Below the pieces are notes generated by a model. That model ran no database searches and was not told the DNA's origin. It saw only the letters and a list, made by a program, of their open reading frames with translations. Below are positions 7,958 through 15,732 of a stretch of DNA of 17,730 nucleotides, piece after piece. Numbering within the stretch: the stretch's first letter is position 1; each line of letters starts with the position of its first letter. This DNA is from an uncultured Sphingomonadales bacterium (GTDB lineage: Bacteria; Pseudomonadota; Alphaproteobacteria; Sphingomonadales; Sphingomonadaceae). The stretch is from contig CALDKP010000082.1 of the NCBI GenBank assembly GCA_937898535.1, positions 1-17,730 on the forward strand, in the 5' to 3' direction. A program made the translations under genes and the position numbers.

Positions 7958-8869
7958 CTAATATTGTCCGGCCGCACCAACGACCAAAAATGCCAGCGCC
8001 GCGAGTAAACCCGTCATGCGGTTCGATCTGAAATGGCCAAGGGCATTGCTGCCATCGGCCTGTAATGACGCCACTTGCATGACCAGATGAAAGGCCGCGG
8101 GAACGAGCGCGACCAATGCCTGCTGCTCCGGCCGAACGCTCCATATCGCCATGCTCCAGCCGGAAAGCGCAAGGAGATAGAATATCGCCACCCCCGCCCG
8201 CACGCTGCCGCCCAAGCGCAATGCGCTCGACTTAATCCCCACCAGCGCGTCATCTTCGCGGTCCTGCATGGCATAGATGGTGTCATAGCCCACAACCCAG
8301 AATATCGTGCCGGCATACAGCCAGAACATCGCTACATCAGCCTGCCCCGCAATCGCGACCCAGCCGACCAAAGCGCCCCAGCTGAACACCAACCCAAGCC
8401 AAAGCTGGGGCCACCATGTGATGCGCTTCATAAATGGATAGGCCGCGACCAGCAGTAGGCTTCCCAACGCCAAAAGCTGTGCATGAAGGTTCAGCTGCAG
8501 CAGCACAATCAAACCCACCAGCGCCAGCATCATCAGCCACGCCCAAGCCGCTTTGCGTGAGATCAACCCGCTGGCCAGCGGGCGGTTTGCCGTGCGGGCA
8601 ACCTGCGCATCCAAGTCACGATCAATGATATCATTATAGACACAGCCCGCGCCGCGCATCGCAATTGCGCCAAGCAACATCCACAACGCCAAATCCCAAC
8701 GCGCAATCAGCCCACCCGATAGTGCCAAGCCAAACACGCATGGCCAGAATAACAGCCACCAGCCGATCGGCCGGTCAAAACGTGCCAGCAACGCAAAGCC
8801 CCGCAGCTTTGCCGGGAGCAGTTTCATAATGCCGGTATATTCGCTGTCGGGCACAAGTTGCGTGGTCAT
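7958..8869 (-). CDS. ubiA: 4-hydroxybenzoate polyprenyltransferase
   Basis: Integral inner-membrane prenyltransferase that attaches the polyprenyl tail to 4-hydroxybenzoate, the membrane-committing step of ubiquinone synthesis. Both Asp-rich motifs are present: NDIIDRDLD (79-87) followed by ARTANRPLASG (91-101), and YDTIYAMQDREDD (195-207). They bind Mg-diphosphate. About eight or nine hydrophobic helices are visible, for example around residues 38-58, 110-128, 132-146, 155-175 and 180-194. The ATG at 8869 (303 residues, AGGG about eight bases upstream) is preferred. An in-frame ATG 14 codons later would give 289 residues, close to E. coli UbiA. The open frame reaches to 8950 but would leave almost no room for the divergent rsmE promoter. 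Confidence 0.95.
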   Translation of the reverse strand: MTTQLVPDSEYTGIMKLLPAKLRGFALLARFDRPIGWWLLFWPCVFGLALSGGLIARWDLALWMLLGAIAMRGAGCVYNDIIDRDLDAQVARTANRPLASGLISRKAAWAWLMMLALVGLIVLLQLNLHAQLLALGSLLLVAAYPFMKRITWWPQLWLGLVFSWGALVGWVAIAGQADVAMFWLYAGTIFWVVGYDTIYAMQDREDDALVGIKSSALRLGGSVRAGVAIFYLLALSGWSMAIWSVRPEQQALVALVPAAFHLVMQVASLQADGSNALGHFRSNRMTGLLAALAFLVVGAAGQY

Positions 8870-8898
8870 AGGAATGCCCTGCCAAAATTTATCCGGTT

Positions 8899-8924
8899 CG
8901 TCATCTGGAAGTTGGCAGATGACG
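8899..8924. promoter_or_regulatory. Perfect 9-bp inverted repeat between ubiA and rsmE
   Basis: CGTCATCTG (8899-8907) and CAGATGACG (8916-8924) are exact reverse complements separated by 8 bp. The repeat sits about midway in the 84-base region between the divergent ubiA and rsmE starts. A symmetric site there could be an operator for both genes or an RNA hairpin in a leader. It lacks a T-tract on either side, so a terminator is unlikely. Confidence 0.4.
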
Positions 8925-8953
8925 GCGCGGCGTTTTGTGTTTATGCACACTTC

Positions 8954-9697
8954 ATGCCCGCAACACCCGCCTGGCCCCCAAAATCAACGCCGCGGCTGTT
9001 TGTCGAACAGCCGTTGGCCGAAGGCGCGACTTTAAACATCGGCGGTAACAGCGCCCATTATCTGATCGGCGTGATGCGTTTGAAACAGGGCGCACCTGTC
9101 AAATTGTTCGATGATGTTTCGGGCGAATATCTGGCAACTGTTACCGAAACGCACAAACGCGACCTGGTCCTGACCGTGGACGCCAAATTGCGCGACCGCG
9201 AATTCACCCCCGACCTTTGGATTTGTCAGGCGCTCATCAAAAAAGACCGTTTTGACTGGATCGCAGAAAAAGCCTGCGAGCTTGGCGTTGCCCGATTTGT
9301 GCCTGTGCTGACGGCCCGCTGTGTTGTCGACAAGCTGAAGGACGACCGGCTGCGGGCGCATATGATTGAGGCCGCAGAACAATGCGAGCGGACGGCCTTG
9401 CCCGTGATCGACCCGCTTGCACGCATCGACGCGCTGCTGGGGAAATGGCCCGCCGACCGGACCCTATATTTCTGCGATGAGCGCGGTGGTGAGCCGTTTT
9501 CGGACGCGATCCGCCCCGGCCCGGGCGCTGTCCTGATTGGACCTGAGGGTGGATTTACCGATAGTGAAAATGCCGCAATCCGGGCGCATCCTTGTGCGCG
9601 GCCGGTGTCATTGGGCCCGCGCATCTTGCGCGCGGATACAGCCGCGGTTGCAGCGATTTCTGTGTGGATGTCCCAAAATGGCGATTGGACGGCTTAG
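8954..9697 (+). CDS. rsmE: 16S rRNA m3U1498 methyltransferase
   Basis: SPOUT-family methyltransferase that methylates N3 of U1498 of 16S rRNA using S-adenosylmethionine. The 247-residue protein has an N-terminal PUA-like RNA-binding part (HYLIGVMRLKQG, about 35-46) and a C-terminal trefoil-knot domain. Family motifs are AEQCERTALP (141-150), LIGPEGGFTDSE (194-205) and LGPRILRADTAA (220-231). The ATG at 8954 begins the conserved part; the frame stays open back to 8858 but that section overlaps the ubiA start and has no family similarity that I recognise. No clear Shine-Dalgarno precedes the ATG, so the start is less certain than the family. Confidence 0.93.
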   Translation: MPATPAWPPKSTPRLFVEQPLAEGATLNIGGNSAHYLIGVMRLKQGAPVKLFDDVSGEYLATVTETHKRDLVLTVDAKLRDREFTPDLWICQALIKKDRFDWIAEKACELGVARFVPVLTARCVVDKLKDDRLRAHMIEAAEQCERTALPVIDPLARIDALLGKWPADRTLYFCDERGGEPFSDAIRPGPGAVLIGPEGGFTDSENAAIRAHPCARPVSLGPRILRADTAAVAAISVWMSQNGDWTA

Positions 9698-9805
9698 TAG
9701 GCTGCGATGCTGCACGCGCACGGCTTTGCGATCACCGTCAATGGCCCGTAACCGTGCCGACGGAATCTTCTGGCAATATAGCCGCTACATTTCTAAACCG
9801 CGCGC

Positions 9806-11179
9806 ATGAGCACAAAAACTGTTTCGGACCGCCACGATCCCGTCATTGAAACGCGCGATCAACTCATCGCCGCGATTGCCAAGGGCGAAAAGCCTAAGGA
9901 CCGCTGGCGCATTGGCACCGAACATGAAAAATTCGTCTATAACCGGACAGATCATCATGCACCGTCCTATGACGAACCAGGCGGTATTCGCGATCTGTTG
10001 ATGGCCATGACCGAATTTGGTTGGGAGCCCGTGTACGAAAACGGCAAGGTTATCGCCATGACAGGCACCGATGGCGCCGTCAGCCTTGAACCCGCGGGTC
10101 AGCTTGAACTATCCGGTGCCCCGCTTGAAAACCTGCATCAAACATGCGAGGAAACCGGGCGCCATTTGAAGCAAGTGAAAGCCATTGGTGACAAGACCAA
10201 CACCAGCTTTTTGGGCCTTGGGCTGTGGCCTGACAAGACGCGGGCTGAATTGCCGATCATGCCCAAAGGCCGCTACGACATCATGCTGCGCCATATGCCG
10301 CGTGTTGGTAGCATGGGCCTCGACATGATGCTGCGTACCTGCACGATTCAGGTCAATCTTGATTATTCAAGCGAAGCCGACATGGCCCACAAGTTCCGCA
10401 CCTCGCTTGCGCTTCAGCCGCTGGCGACCGCGTTGTTCGCAAACTCGCCGTTCTTGGAAGGCAAGCCAAATGGCTTCCTCTCCTACCGCAGCCACATCTG
10501 GTCCGACACCGATCCGCAGCGCACCGGCATGCTGCCGTTCGTATTCGATGAAAACTTCGGATATGAACAATATGTCGACTATATGCTGAAGGTGCCGATG
10601 TATTTCGTTTACCGTGACGGCAAATATATCGACGCATCGGGGTTGGATTTCCGCGACTTTTTGAAGGGCGAACTTTCGGTACTGCCGGGGGAAAAACCGA
10701 CCGTTTCTGACTGGGAAGACCATATGTCGACCGCATTCCCCGAAGTGCGCTTGAAAAGCTTCCTGGAAATGCGCGGCGCGGATGGTGGCCCATGGAACCG
10801 CATCTGTGCGCTGCCCGCATTCTGGGTCGGCTTGCTGTACGATCAGGGCGCGCTTGATGCTGCCTGGGACGAAGTAAAGCACTGGACGATGGAAGAACGC
10901 GAAACGCTGCGCAGTGCAGTGCCAGCACAGGGCCTGAACGCAGCGATACCCGGTGGCGGCAAGCTACTCGATCTTGCAGGGCGCATTCTTGACATCTCGT
11001 CGTCCGGGCTTGCCGCCCGCAACTGTCTGAATGCCAGTGGCGACAATGAAACCGGCTTTCTGGACCCGCTGCGCGAGATTGTTGCCAGCGGAAAAACCGT
11101 GGCCGAACAATTGCTCGACAAATATCACGGCGAATGGGCAGGCGACGTCTCACGCGTGTATGACGAGATGAGCTTCTAA
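9806..11179 (+). CDS. gshA: Glutamate-cysteine ligase, plant/alphaproteobacterial type
   Basis: Catalyses ATP-dependent joining of glutamate and cysteine, the first step of glutathione synthesis. The 457-residue protein belongs to the plant-type class typical of alphaproteobacteria and differs from E. coli GshA. Visible family features are WRIGTEHEKF (34-43), SLEPAGQLELSGAP (about 92-105), MLRHMPRVGSMGLDMMLRT (about 156-174) and MRGADGGPWNRICALPAFW near residues 324-342. It begins 108 bases after rsmE on the same strand. That gap shows no terminator or convincing promoter, so read-through from rsmE is possible. No strong Shine-Dalgarno precedes the ATG. The next gene on this strand starts after 151 bases. 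Confidence 0.95.
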   Translation: MSTKTVSDRHDPVIETRDQLIAAIAKGEKPKDRWRIGTEHEKFVYNRTDHHAPSYDEPGGIRDLLMAMTEFGWEPVYENGKVIAMTGTDGAVSLEPAGQLELSGAPLENLHQTCEETGRHLKQVKAIGDKTNTSFLGLGLWPDKTRAELPIMPKGRYDIMLRHMPRVGSMGLDMMLRTCTIQVNLDYSSEADMAHKFRTSLALQPLATALFANSPFLEGKPNGFLSYRSHIWSDTDPQRTGMLPFVFDENFGYEQYVDYMLKVPMYFVYRDGKYIDASGLDFRDFLKGELSVLPGEKPTVSDWEDHMSTAFPEVRLKSFLEMRGADGGPWNRICALPAFWVGLLYDQGALDAAWDEVKHWTMEERETLRSAVPAQGLNAAIPGGGKLLDLAGRILDISSSGLAARNCLNASGDNETGFLDPLREIVASGKTVAEQLLDKYHGEWAGDVSRVYDEMSF

Positions 11180-11281
11180 TATTTGGTGCTGAACGGCCAC
11201 AGTACTCGGAAAACTGCACTTTTATTGCAAAGCTTGGTTGATTCCGTGACAAGTGTCCGCCAGGGGACGGTCGAGTATCAA

Positions 11282-11303
11282 GGGCGGGGTAACAATCCCG
11301 CTC
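11282..11303 (+). promoter_or_regulatory. Leader hairpin before the second receptor
   Basis: GGGCGGGG and TCCCGCTC can form an 8-bp stem (two G-U pairs) around a TAACAA loop, ending 27 bases before the receptor ATG at 11331. It has no run of T after it. It could be a weak gshA terminator, an mRNA-stabilising element or a leader control structure. Confidence 0.3.
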
Positions 11304-11330
11304 CTTCCTCTATCAACTCGGGAGAATATT

Positions 11331-13673
11331 ATGCGTTCTGTTCGCTCCATCATGGCATCAAGCGCCGCTATTGCGGTTGCCACCACCAGCCTTTTCATCG
11401 CCCCAGCCGCTTATGCGCAGGACGAAACTGCACAAAACAGCGCAGCCTTGGGCGAAATCGTTGTCACCGCGCAGCGTCGTGAAGAAAATCTTCAGGATGT
11501 GCCTTTGTCCGTAACTGCCGTAAGCGGTGACCAATTGGGTGCGATTACCGCTGGTGGCGTCGATATTCGTGGCATTTCCGGCCGCGTGCCAAGCTTGCTG
11601 GTGGAATCCTCGTTTGGCCGCACCTTCCCGCGCTTTTACATTCGTGGCCTTGGCAACACCGACTTTGACTTCAACGCATCACAGCCCGTCAGCTTGATCT
11701 ATGATGATGTCGTTCTCGAAAACCCAATTCTCAAGGGCTTTCCAATCTTTGATATGGAGCGCGTCGAAGTTCTGCGTGGACCGCAAGGCACCCTGTTCGG
11801 CCGCAACACCACTGCCGGTATCGTGAAGTTTGACAGCGTGAAGCCAAGCGACGTTGCTGGCGGCTATGGTAAGATTTCGTACGGCCGTTTCAACGCGATG
11901 AACCTCGAAGGCGGCTTTGGCGGCCCATTGGGCGAGAAAATCAGCGTCCGCGTATCGGGCATGTACCAGCGTCAAGACAACTATGTCGATAATGTCATCC
12001 CAAGCAAGACAACCAAGGATGCGTTCGAAGGTTATAAGGAATATGCCGCCCGCGTTCAATTCCTGATCAAACCAAGCGATGACTTCGACATTTTGCTAAC
12101 CGGCCAGCTCCGTTCGCTTGATGGCACCGCCCGCTTGTTCCGCGCAAACGTATTCACGCGCGGTCAGGAAGGTCTGAATGCAAACTTCGACCGTTATCGC
12201 GTATCGGTGGATGGCAAGAACGAACAACGCGTCGACACGCAGAATATGACTGCGCGTATGACCTATGATGCGGGTGCAGTGTCGTTCATTTCGGTCACCA
12301 GCTATTGGACCGGCGACGCGACTTCGGTTGGCGATGTGGATGGCGGCTTTGGCGCCAATTTCTTGCCACGCAATCTGTATGGCCCAGGCGAGATTCCGTT
12401 CACTGCCGAAACCCGCGACAGCGTGCCAACGCTAAAGCAGTTCACCCAGGAATTCCGCGTCGCCAGCAATAATGATGGCGCGTTGAGCTATCAGGCGGGT
12501 GTGTTCTACTTTAACGAAAATCTGGACATCGTTTCCGAAAACTACTCAACTATGGGTGACCCGAATAACGCAGTGGACGGCGTGAACATTATCGTTTCGC
12601 AAGCCCAAAACAGCAAAGCCTATGGCCTGTTCGGTTCAATGACCTATCAGTTGACAGACCAACTGAGCGTTACTGGCGGCCTGCGTTACAATGACGACAA
12701 GCGTGATTTTGTTGCCGTGCGCAGCAAGGACACACAGTTCCCAGGCTTCCTGCAGAACCCGCTTGGCACTGTGCGCCGCGATGTCAGCGACAACAACCTG
12801 ACATGGGATCTCAGCGGAACCTATGCCGCGACGGATGATGTGAACCTGTACGCACGCGTTGCCCGTGGCTATCGCGCGCCATCGATCCAGGGCCGCATCT
12901 TGTTCCCGCCAGCAACATCGACACCGCTGGAAAGCGGCGTAACTGTAGGCAAGTCGGAAACGATCACATCCTATGAAAGCGGCATCAAATCGACACTGCT
13001 CGACGGACGTGCCCGCTTGAACGTCAACGGTTTCTATTATGAACTGAAGGATGCGCAGCTGACTGCAGTCGGCGGCGGCGTGAATGCCAACCGTCTCATC
13101 AATGCAGACATGGTGCGCGGCTATGGCTTTGAAGCGGACATCGAGTTCAAGCCTGTCCCGCAACTGCTGCTGACCGCTGGCCTGAGCTACAACAACACCA
13201 GCATTCAGGACACGGGCCTAACGACCGCAGCCTGTGGCGCAACGCGCACAGATACGATCTCGAACGTCTCGTTGTGCACACCGCTTGACCCAATCGTTGT
13301 TGCGGCAGCCCCGTTCTCGGCGGCTATCGTCAACATCGACGGCAACAGCTTGCCACAGAGCCCCAAGTGGATTGCCAATTGGACGGCACGTTATGGCGTG
13401 CCCGTAGGCGACGGTGAAGTCTATGCCTTCACCGATTGGGCGTATCGTTCGAAGATCAACTTCTTCTTGTATGAATCGGTTGAGTTCCAGGACAAGCGCA
13501 TGCTCGAAGGCGGCCTGCGCGTTGGTTACAAAACCGATGCATATGACGTCTCGGCTTTCGTCCGTAACATTACGAAGGATACGTCCGCAGTCGGCGGCAT
13601 CGACTTCAACAACCTGACTGGCTTCGTCAACGAACCACGCGTCTGGGGCGTCGAAGCCGCGTTCAAGTTCTAA
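11331..13673 (+). CDS. TonB-dependent outer-membrane receptor, substrate unknown
   Basis: A 780-residue outer-membrane receptor. The ATG at 11331 is chosen because GGGAG lies six bases upstream and a clean signal peptide follows, with cleavage after AYA at residue 29; the frame is open back to 11253 without such features. The TonB box is GEIVVTAQRR (41-50), followed by the plug domain: NLQDVPLSVTAVSG (53-66), RFYIRGLG (101-108) and the diagnostic DMERVEVLRGPQGTLFGRNT (141-160). The barrel follows and ends with FKF. This is the smaller receptor type very common in sphingomonads, often for siderophores, other metal chelates or plant-derived organics. No regulator, transporter or enzyme gene of a matching pathway sits beside it, so no substrate is proposed. 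Confidence 0.93.
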   Translation: MRSVRSIMASSAAIAVATTSLFIAPAAYAQDETAQNSAALGEIVVTAQRREENLQDVPLSVTAVSGDQLGAITAGGVDIRGISGRVPSLLVESSFGRTFPRFYIRGLGNTDFDFNASQPVSLIYDDVVLENPILKGFPIFDMERVEVLRGPQGTLFGRNTTAGIVKFDSVKPSDVAGGYGKISYGRFNAMNLEGGFGGPLGEKISVRVSGMYQRQDNYVDNVIPSKTTKDAFEGYKEYAARVQFLIKPSDDFDILLTGQLRSLDGTARLFRANVFTRGQEGLNANFDRYRVSVDGKNEQRVDTQNMTARMTYDAGAVSFISVTSYWTGDATSVGDVDGGFGANFLPRNLYGPGEIPFTAETRDSVPTLKQFTQEFRVASNNDGALSYQAGVFYFNENLDIVSENYSTMGDPNNAVDGVNIIVSQAQNSKAYGLFGSMTYQLTDQLSVTGGLRYNDDKRDFVAVRSKDTQFPGFLQNPLGTVRRDVSDNNLTWDLSGTYAATDDVNLYARVARGYRAPSIQGRILFPPATSTPLESGVTVGKSETITSYESGIKSTLLDGRARLNVNGFYYELKDAQLTAVGGGVNANRLINADMVRGYGFEADIEFKPVPQLLLTAGLSYNNTSIQDTGLTTAACGATRTDTISNVSLCTPLDPIVVAAAPFSAAIVNIDGNSLPQSPKWIANWTARYGVPVGDGEVYAFTDWAYRSKINFFLYESVEFQDKRMLEGGLRVGYKTDAYDVSAFVRNITKDTSAVGGIDFNNLTGFVNEPRVWGVEAAFKF

Positions 13674-13693
13674 ATTCCGACAATATCATGCAA

Positions 13694-13731
13694 GAACGGG
13701 GCGGGTGTGCGAAAGCAGACTTGCCCCGTTC
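13694..13731 (+). terminator. Strong hairpin after the second receptor
   Basis: The two 17-base arms (13694-13710 and 13715-13731) pair fully except for one G-G mismatch and two G-U pairs. They close on a GAAA tetraloop of the GNRA type. The outer nine pairs are GAACGGGGC with GCCCCGTTC. It starts 20 bases after the receptor stop. No T-tract follows, so termination may be inefficient or factor-assisted, and the hairpin may also protect the mRNA 3' end. Confidence 0.65.
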
Positions 13732-13749
13732 GCATATCGGCGTTAAGGG
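13721..13749 (+). promoter_or_regulatory. Candidate promoter of tRNA-Trp
   Basis: TTGCCC (13721-13726), a 17-bp spacer, then TAAGGG (13744-13749). This would start transcription about 20 bases before the mature tRNA. The -10 element is weak and lacks the final T, which is common in alphaproteobacteria. The -35 element lies in the 3' arm of the preceding terminator hairpin. Similar spacing and sequence occur before secE and rplK. Confidence 0.35.
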
Positions 13750-13777
13750 CGCATCTCTTCGCTGAAAAGCGGGGTGC

Positions 13778-13853
13778 AGGAGTTTAGCTCAGTTGGTAGA
13801 GCATCGGTCTCCAAAACCGAGGGTCGTGGGTTCGAGTCCCCCAACTCCTGCCA
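13778..13853 (+). tRNA. trnW: tRNA-Trp (anticodon CCA)
   Basis: A complete 76-nt cloverleaf. The acceptor stem is AGGAGTT/AACTCCT followed by discriminator G and an encoded CCA. The D arm is GCTC-AGTTGGTA-GAGC. The anticodon stem TCGGT/ACCGA carries loop CTCCAAA, with CCA at 13811-13813. The T arm is GTGGG-TTCGAGT-CCCCC, containing TTCGA. It is the only tRNA gene seen here. In many alphaproteobacteria tRNA-Trp is followed directly by secE and nusG; here about 1.6 kb with two opposite-strand genes intervenes. TTTTATT directly after the CCA may help end transcription. Confidence 0.98.
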
Positions 13854-13868
13854 TTTTATTGGTTCCAC

Positions 13869-14255
13869 CTATAATTTGGCCTCTTCGCGGATCTTCATCC
13901 GCCAGCCCCAGATACTCAAAATAAACATCGCGGCATTCGATCCAAAATCCAATGCCATCCAGCGGTTTAAGATGGGCAATTCATATACAAAATAATAGTT
14001 GAAGCCGAAGAAGGGCAGCAGCGCGATGGTGTAAGCAACAAACGCTGCGCGCGTAAATCGGCTAAACCAAATGAACAGGCCGCCCAAAACGGCTTGTGCA
14101 CCGAAACAACCAATAAAGAGCGCGCTGGTCGCGCTTAAATGTTGGTACTCCGGATTGATTGTCATCCGTTCGACCATATGCGGTGCAAACAAGCACCAAC
14201 CGCCCAAAACAAAATAGGGCAAAGCGATAAGGCGCTGGATGTGGATAGACTGCAT
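13869..14255 (-). CDS. Uncharacterised four-helix membrane protein
   Basis: I do not recognise the family. The 128-residue product has four clear hydrophobic helices, about 9-25, 42-64, 70-91 and 104-119, joined by short loops. The tail is basic-acidic (KIREEAKL). The longest loop (residues 26-41) contains APHMVERMTINPEYQHL. No cysteine pairs, metal-binding motifs or enzyme motifs stand out. The ATG at 14255 has GGAGGA about five to six bases upstream; an earlier ATG at 14276 would overlap that site. It lies 74 bases downstream of the DUF808 gene on the same strand and may be co-transcribed, and it converges on tRNA-Trp with a 15-base gap. Small integral membrane protein is as far as the sequence supports. 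Confidence 0.75.
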   Translation of the reverse strand: MQSIHIQRLIALPYFVLGGWCLFAPHMVERMTINPEYQHLSATSALFIGCFGAQAVLGGLFIWFSRFTRAAFVAYTIALLPFFGFNYYFVYELPILNRWMALDFGSNAAMFILSIWGWRMKIREEAKL

Positions 14256-14329
14256 ACACTTCCTCCGTGTCATCATCCGTAAAGCAACAGGTTATGGCCA
14301 CCGCGTGATGGAAAGCGCATCCGCTGCCT

Positions 14330-15259
14330 TCAATGCGCCTTGCGCTTGGGCAGCATGTGATGGGCCAAGACAATCACGGCGCCAATGGCGAGCCCGACGA
14401 CACCGCATAATGCCGCATCTGCAATCCACGCCAACGCGCCTTCATGCAGGCCGAAAAACTCGGCAGGGTGAAAGCCAAAGCCATGGACAACAATTTGTCC
14501 GCCGACCCAAAGCATGGCGGCAGTGCCGATGGTTGACAAGGCGGCGAGCAACTTTGGCATCCCCTTGACCAGACCGCGGCCAATGGCCTGCGACCCGCCA
14601 TTTTCACGCTGGGCCATGTGCAGGCCGATGTCGTCCATTTTCACAATCACGCCAACCACGCCGTACACCGCAATAGTGATGGCAATCGCGACAAAGGCCA
14701 GTGCGATACCCTGCCAGACCACCGGATGAAAACTACCCCCGAGTTTAGAAAGAGCACCTCCTTGTGTGATATCGCTCAACGCAATCGCCATGATTTCTGC
14801 TGACAAAATGAAATCCGTGCGCACCGCGCCTTTCACCATATTTTGTTCATGCTCGGTGCTGGTCAATGCAGCGAGTTCTTCGACCAAACTCTCTTCCTCA
14901 TGCGGGACCAGCTTTTCCCAAACTTTTTCGGCACCTTCGAAACACAGATACGCGCCACCTAACATGAGGATCGGCGTAATGGCCCATGGCAGGAACAGGC
15001 TTAACAACAACGCAACCGGCAAGATAATGACCAGCTTGTTGAAGAATGACCCCTTCGCAATGCGCCAGATGATTGGCAGTTCGCGGTCCGGCGTAAACCC
15101 AGTGACATATTGCGGCGTCACCGCCGTGTCGTCGATAACAACACCAGCGGCCTTGCTGCCTGCTTTGCCCGCGGCAGCGGCGACATCGTCCACTGATGCA
15201 GCCGCAACTTTGGCGATTGTCGCAATGTCGTCGAGTAAGGCGGCAAGACCGGATGGCAT
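14330..15259 (-). CDS. DUF808 / YedI family inner-membrane protein
   Basis: A 309-residue multi-pass membrane protein of the DUF808 family (E. coli YedI, about 305 residues); its function is unknown. The soluble N-terminus is Ala/Asp rich (MPSGLAALLDDIATIAK, 1-17). It is followed by TPQYVTGFTPDRELPIIW (48-65) and helices near 75-92, 93-108, 184-206, 235-260 and 280-300. FEGAEKVWEKL (107-117) and the DFILSAEIMAIAL stretch (149-161) are typical of the family. The ATG at 15259 begins the conserved N-terminus, with AAGGA about ten bases upstream. It is divergent from secE across 229 bases and same-strand with the four-helix protein. The pair interrupts the tRNA-Trp to secE neighbourhood. Confidence 0.88.
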   Translation of the reverse strand: MPSGLAALLDDIATIAKVAAASVDDVAAAAGKAGSKAAGVVIDDTAVTPQYVTGFTPDRELPIIWRIAKGSFFNKLVIILPVALLLSLFLPWAITPILMLGGAYLCFEGAEKVWEKLVPHEEESLVEELAALTSTEHEQNMVKGAVRTDFILSAEIMAIALSDITQGGALSKLGGSFHPVVWQGIALAFVAIAITIAVYGVVGVIVKMDDIGLHMAQRENGGSQAIGRGLVKGMPKLLAALSTIGTAAMLWVGGQIVVHGFGFHPAEFFGLHEGALAWIADAALCGVVGLAIGAVIVLAHHMLPKRKAH

Positions 15260-15367
15260 GTGGACAAATTCCTTGATGTGATGAAGCGTTGAGGGATAGC
15301 CAAAAACCTTAACAGTTCAAGGCCGTTTGATATCCTATGCCCGACGCCTTCGCTTTCCTAAACGGAC

Positions 15368-15418
15368 TTGCCTCGCACCGAATCCATCGCTAAAGGCCTA
15401 GTCTTTCCGAAATCGGAA
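15368..15418 (+). promoter_or_regulatory. Candidate secE promoter with adjacent palindrome
   Basis: TTGCCT (15368-15373), a 17-bp spacer, then TAAAGG (15391-15396), which would start transcription near 15403. Just there lies the inverted repeat TTCCGA-AA-TCGGAA (15405-15418). Its position at a start site would suit a repressor, or it may be chance. The rest of the 229-base gap between DUF808 and secE shows nothing else I can support. Confidence 0.35.
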
Positions 15419-15488
15419 CCTATATCGCTCTCGACCCGCCGGTCGGAGCGCTGGCGGCTATCCTCGGGATCGAACAGGAAGAAACGAT

Positions 15489-15689
15489 ATGGCAAAGACA
15501 AGCCCCGGTGAATTCATCCGTCAGGTACGGACCGAAATCGGCAAGGTAGTATGGCCGTCAAGGCAGGAAACCGTGCAGACCGCGATCATGGTATTGATCA
15601 TGACGATCATCTTGGCCGTCTTCTTTTTGGGCGTCGACGCGGTATTCGCCGCAATCGTAAAGGGACTGCTTGCGCTAGCCGAAGGCTAA
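15489..15689 (+). CDS. secE: Preprotein translocase subunit SecE
   Basis: Essential single-span subunit of the SecYEG channel, which clamps the two halves of SecY. The 66-residue product has the short alphaproteobacterial form. An amphipathic surface helix with the conserved EIGKVVWPSRQET (16-28) precedes one membrane helix (about 31-53) and a short tail. The ATG is preceded by CAGGAAGAAACGAT, which supplies a Shine-Dalgarno. nusG follows after 43 bases on the same strand, the standard secE-nusG arrangement. Confidence 0.97.
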   Translation: MAKTSPGEFIRQVRTEIGKVVWPSRQETVQTAIMVLIMTIILAVFFLGVDAVFAAIVKGLLALAEG

Positions 15690-15732
15690 GCCGCGGTCAC
15701 TCGAAAGAGTTTTGGGGAAAAGAAGAGATATT

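Noticed and set aside
7947..8144. N-terminal extension of the aldo-keto reductase
   Set aside because: The extension overlaps the 3' end of ubiA and lacks family similarity; the ATG at 7946 has a strong GGGGAG at correct spacing.
8858..8953. N-terminal extension of rsmE
   Set aside because: It would overlap the ubiA start on the other strand and shows no RsmE similarity; the conserved part begins after the ATG at 8954.
10353..11252. Open frame of 299 codons opposite gshA
   Set aside because: It is wholly antisense to a well-supported gene, is very rich in Arg, Ser and Cys, has no recognisable domain or ribosome-binding site, and fits a shadow frame of GC-rich codons.
13774..13995. Plus-strand open frame starting across tRNA-Trp
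   Set aside because: It reads through the tRNA itself, a frequent source of false hypothetical proteins, and then antisense to the four-helix membrane protein.
13740..15490. Genomic island inserted at tRNA-Trp
   Set aside because: No integrase, no duplicated tRNA 3' end and no direct repeats were seen around the two membrane-protein genes; gene rearrangement is equally likely.
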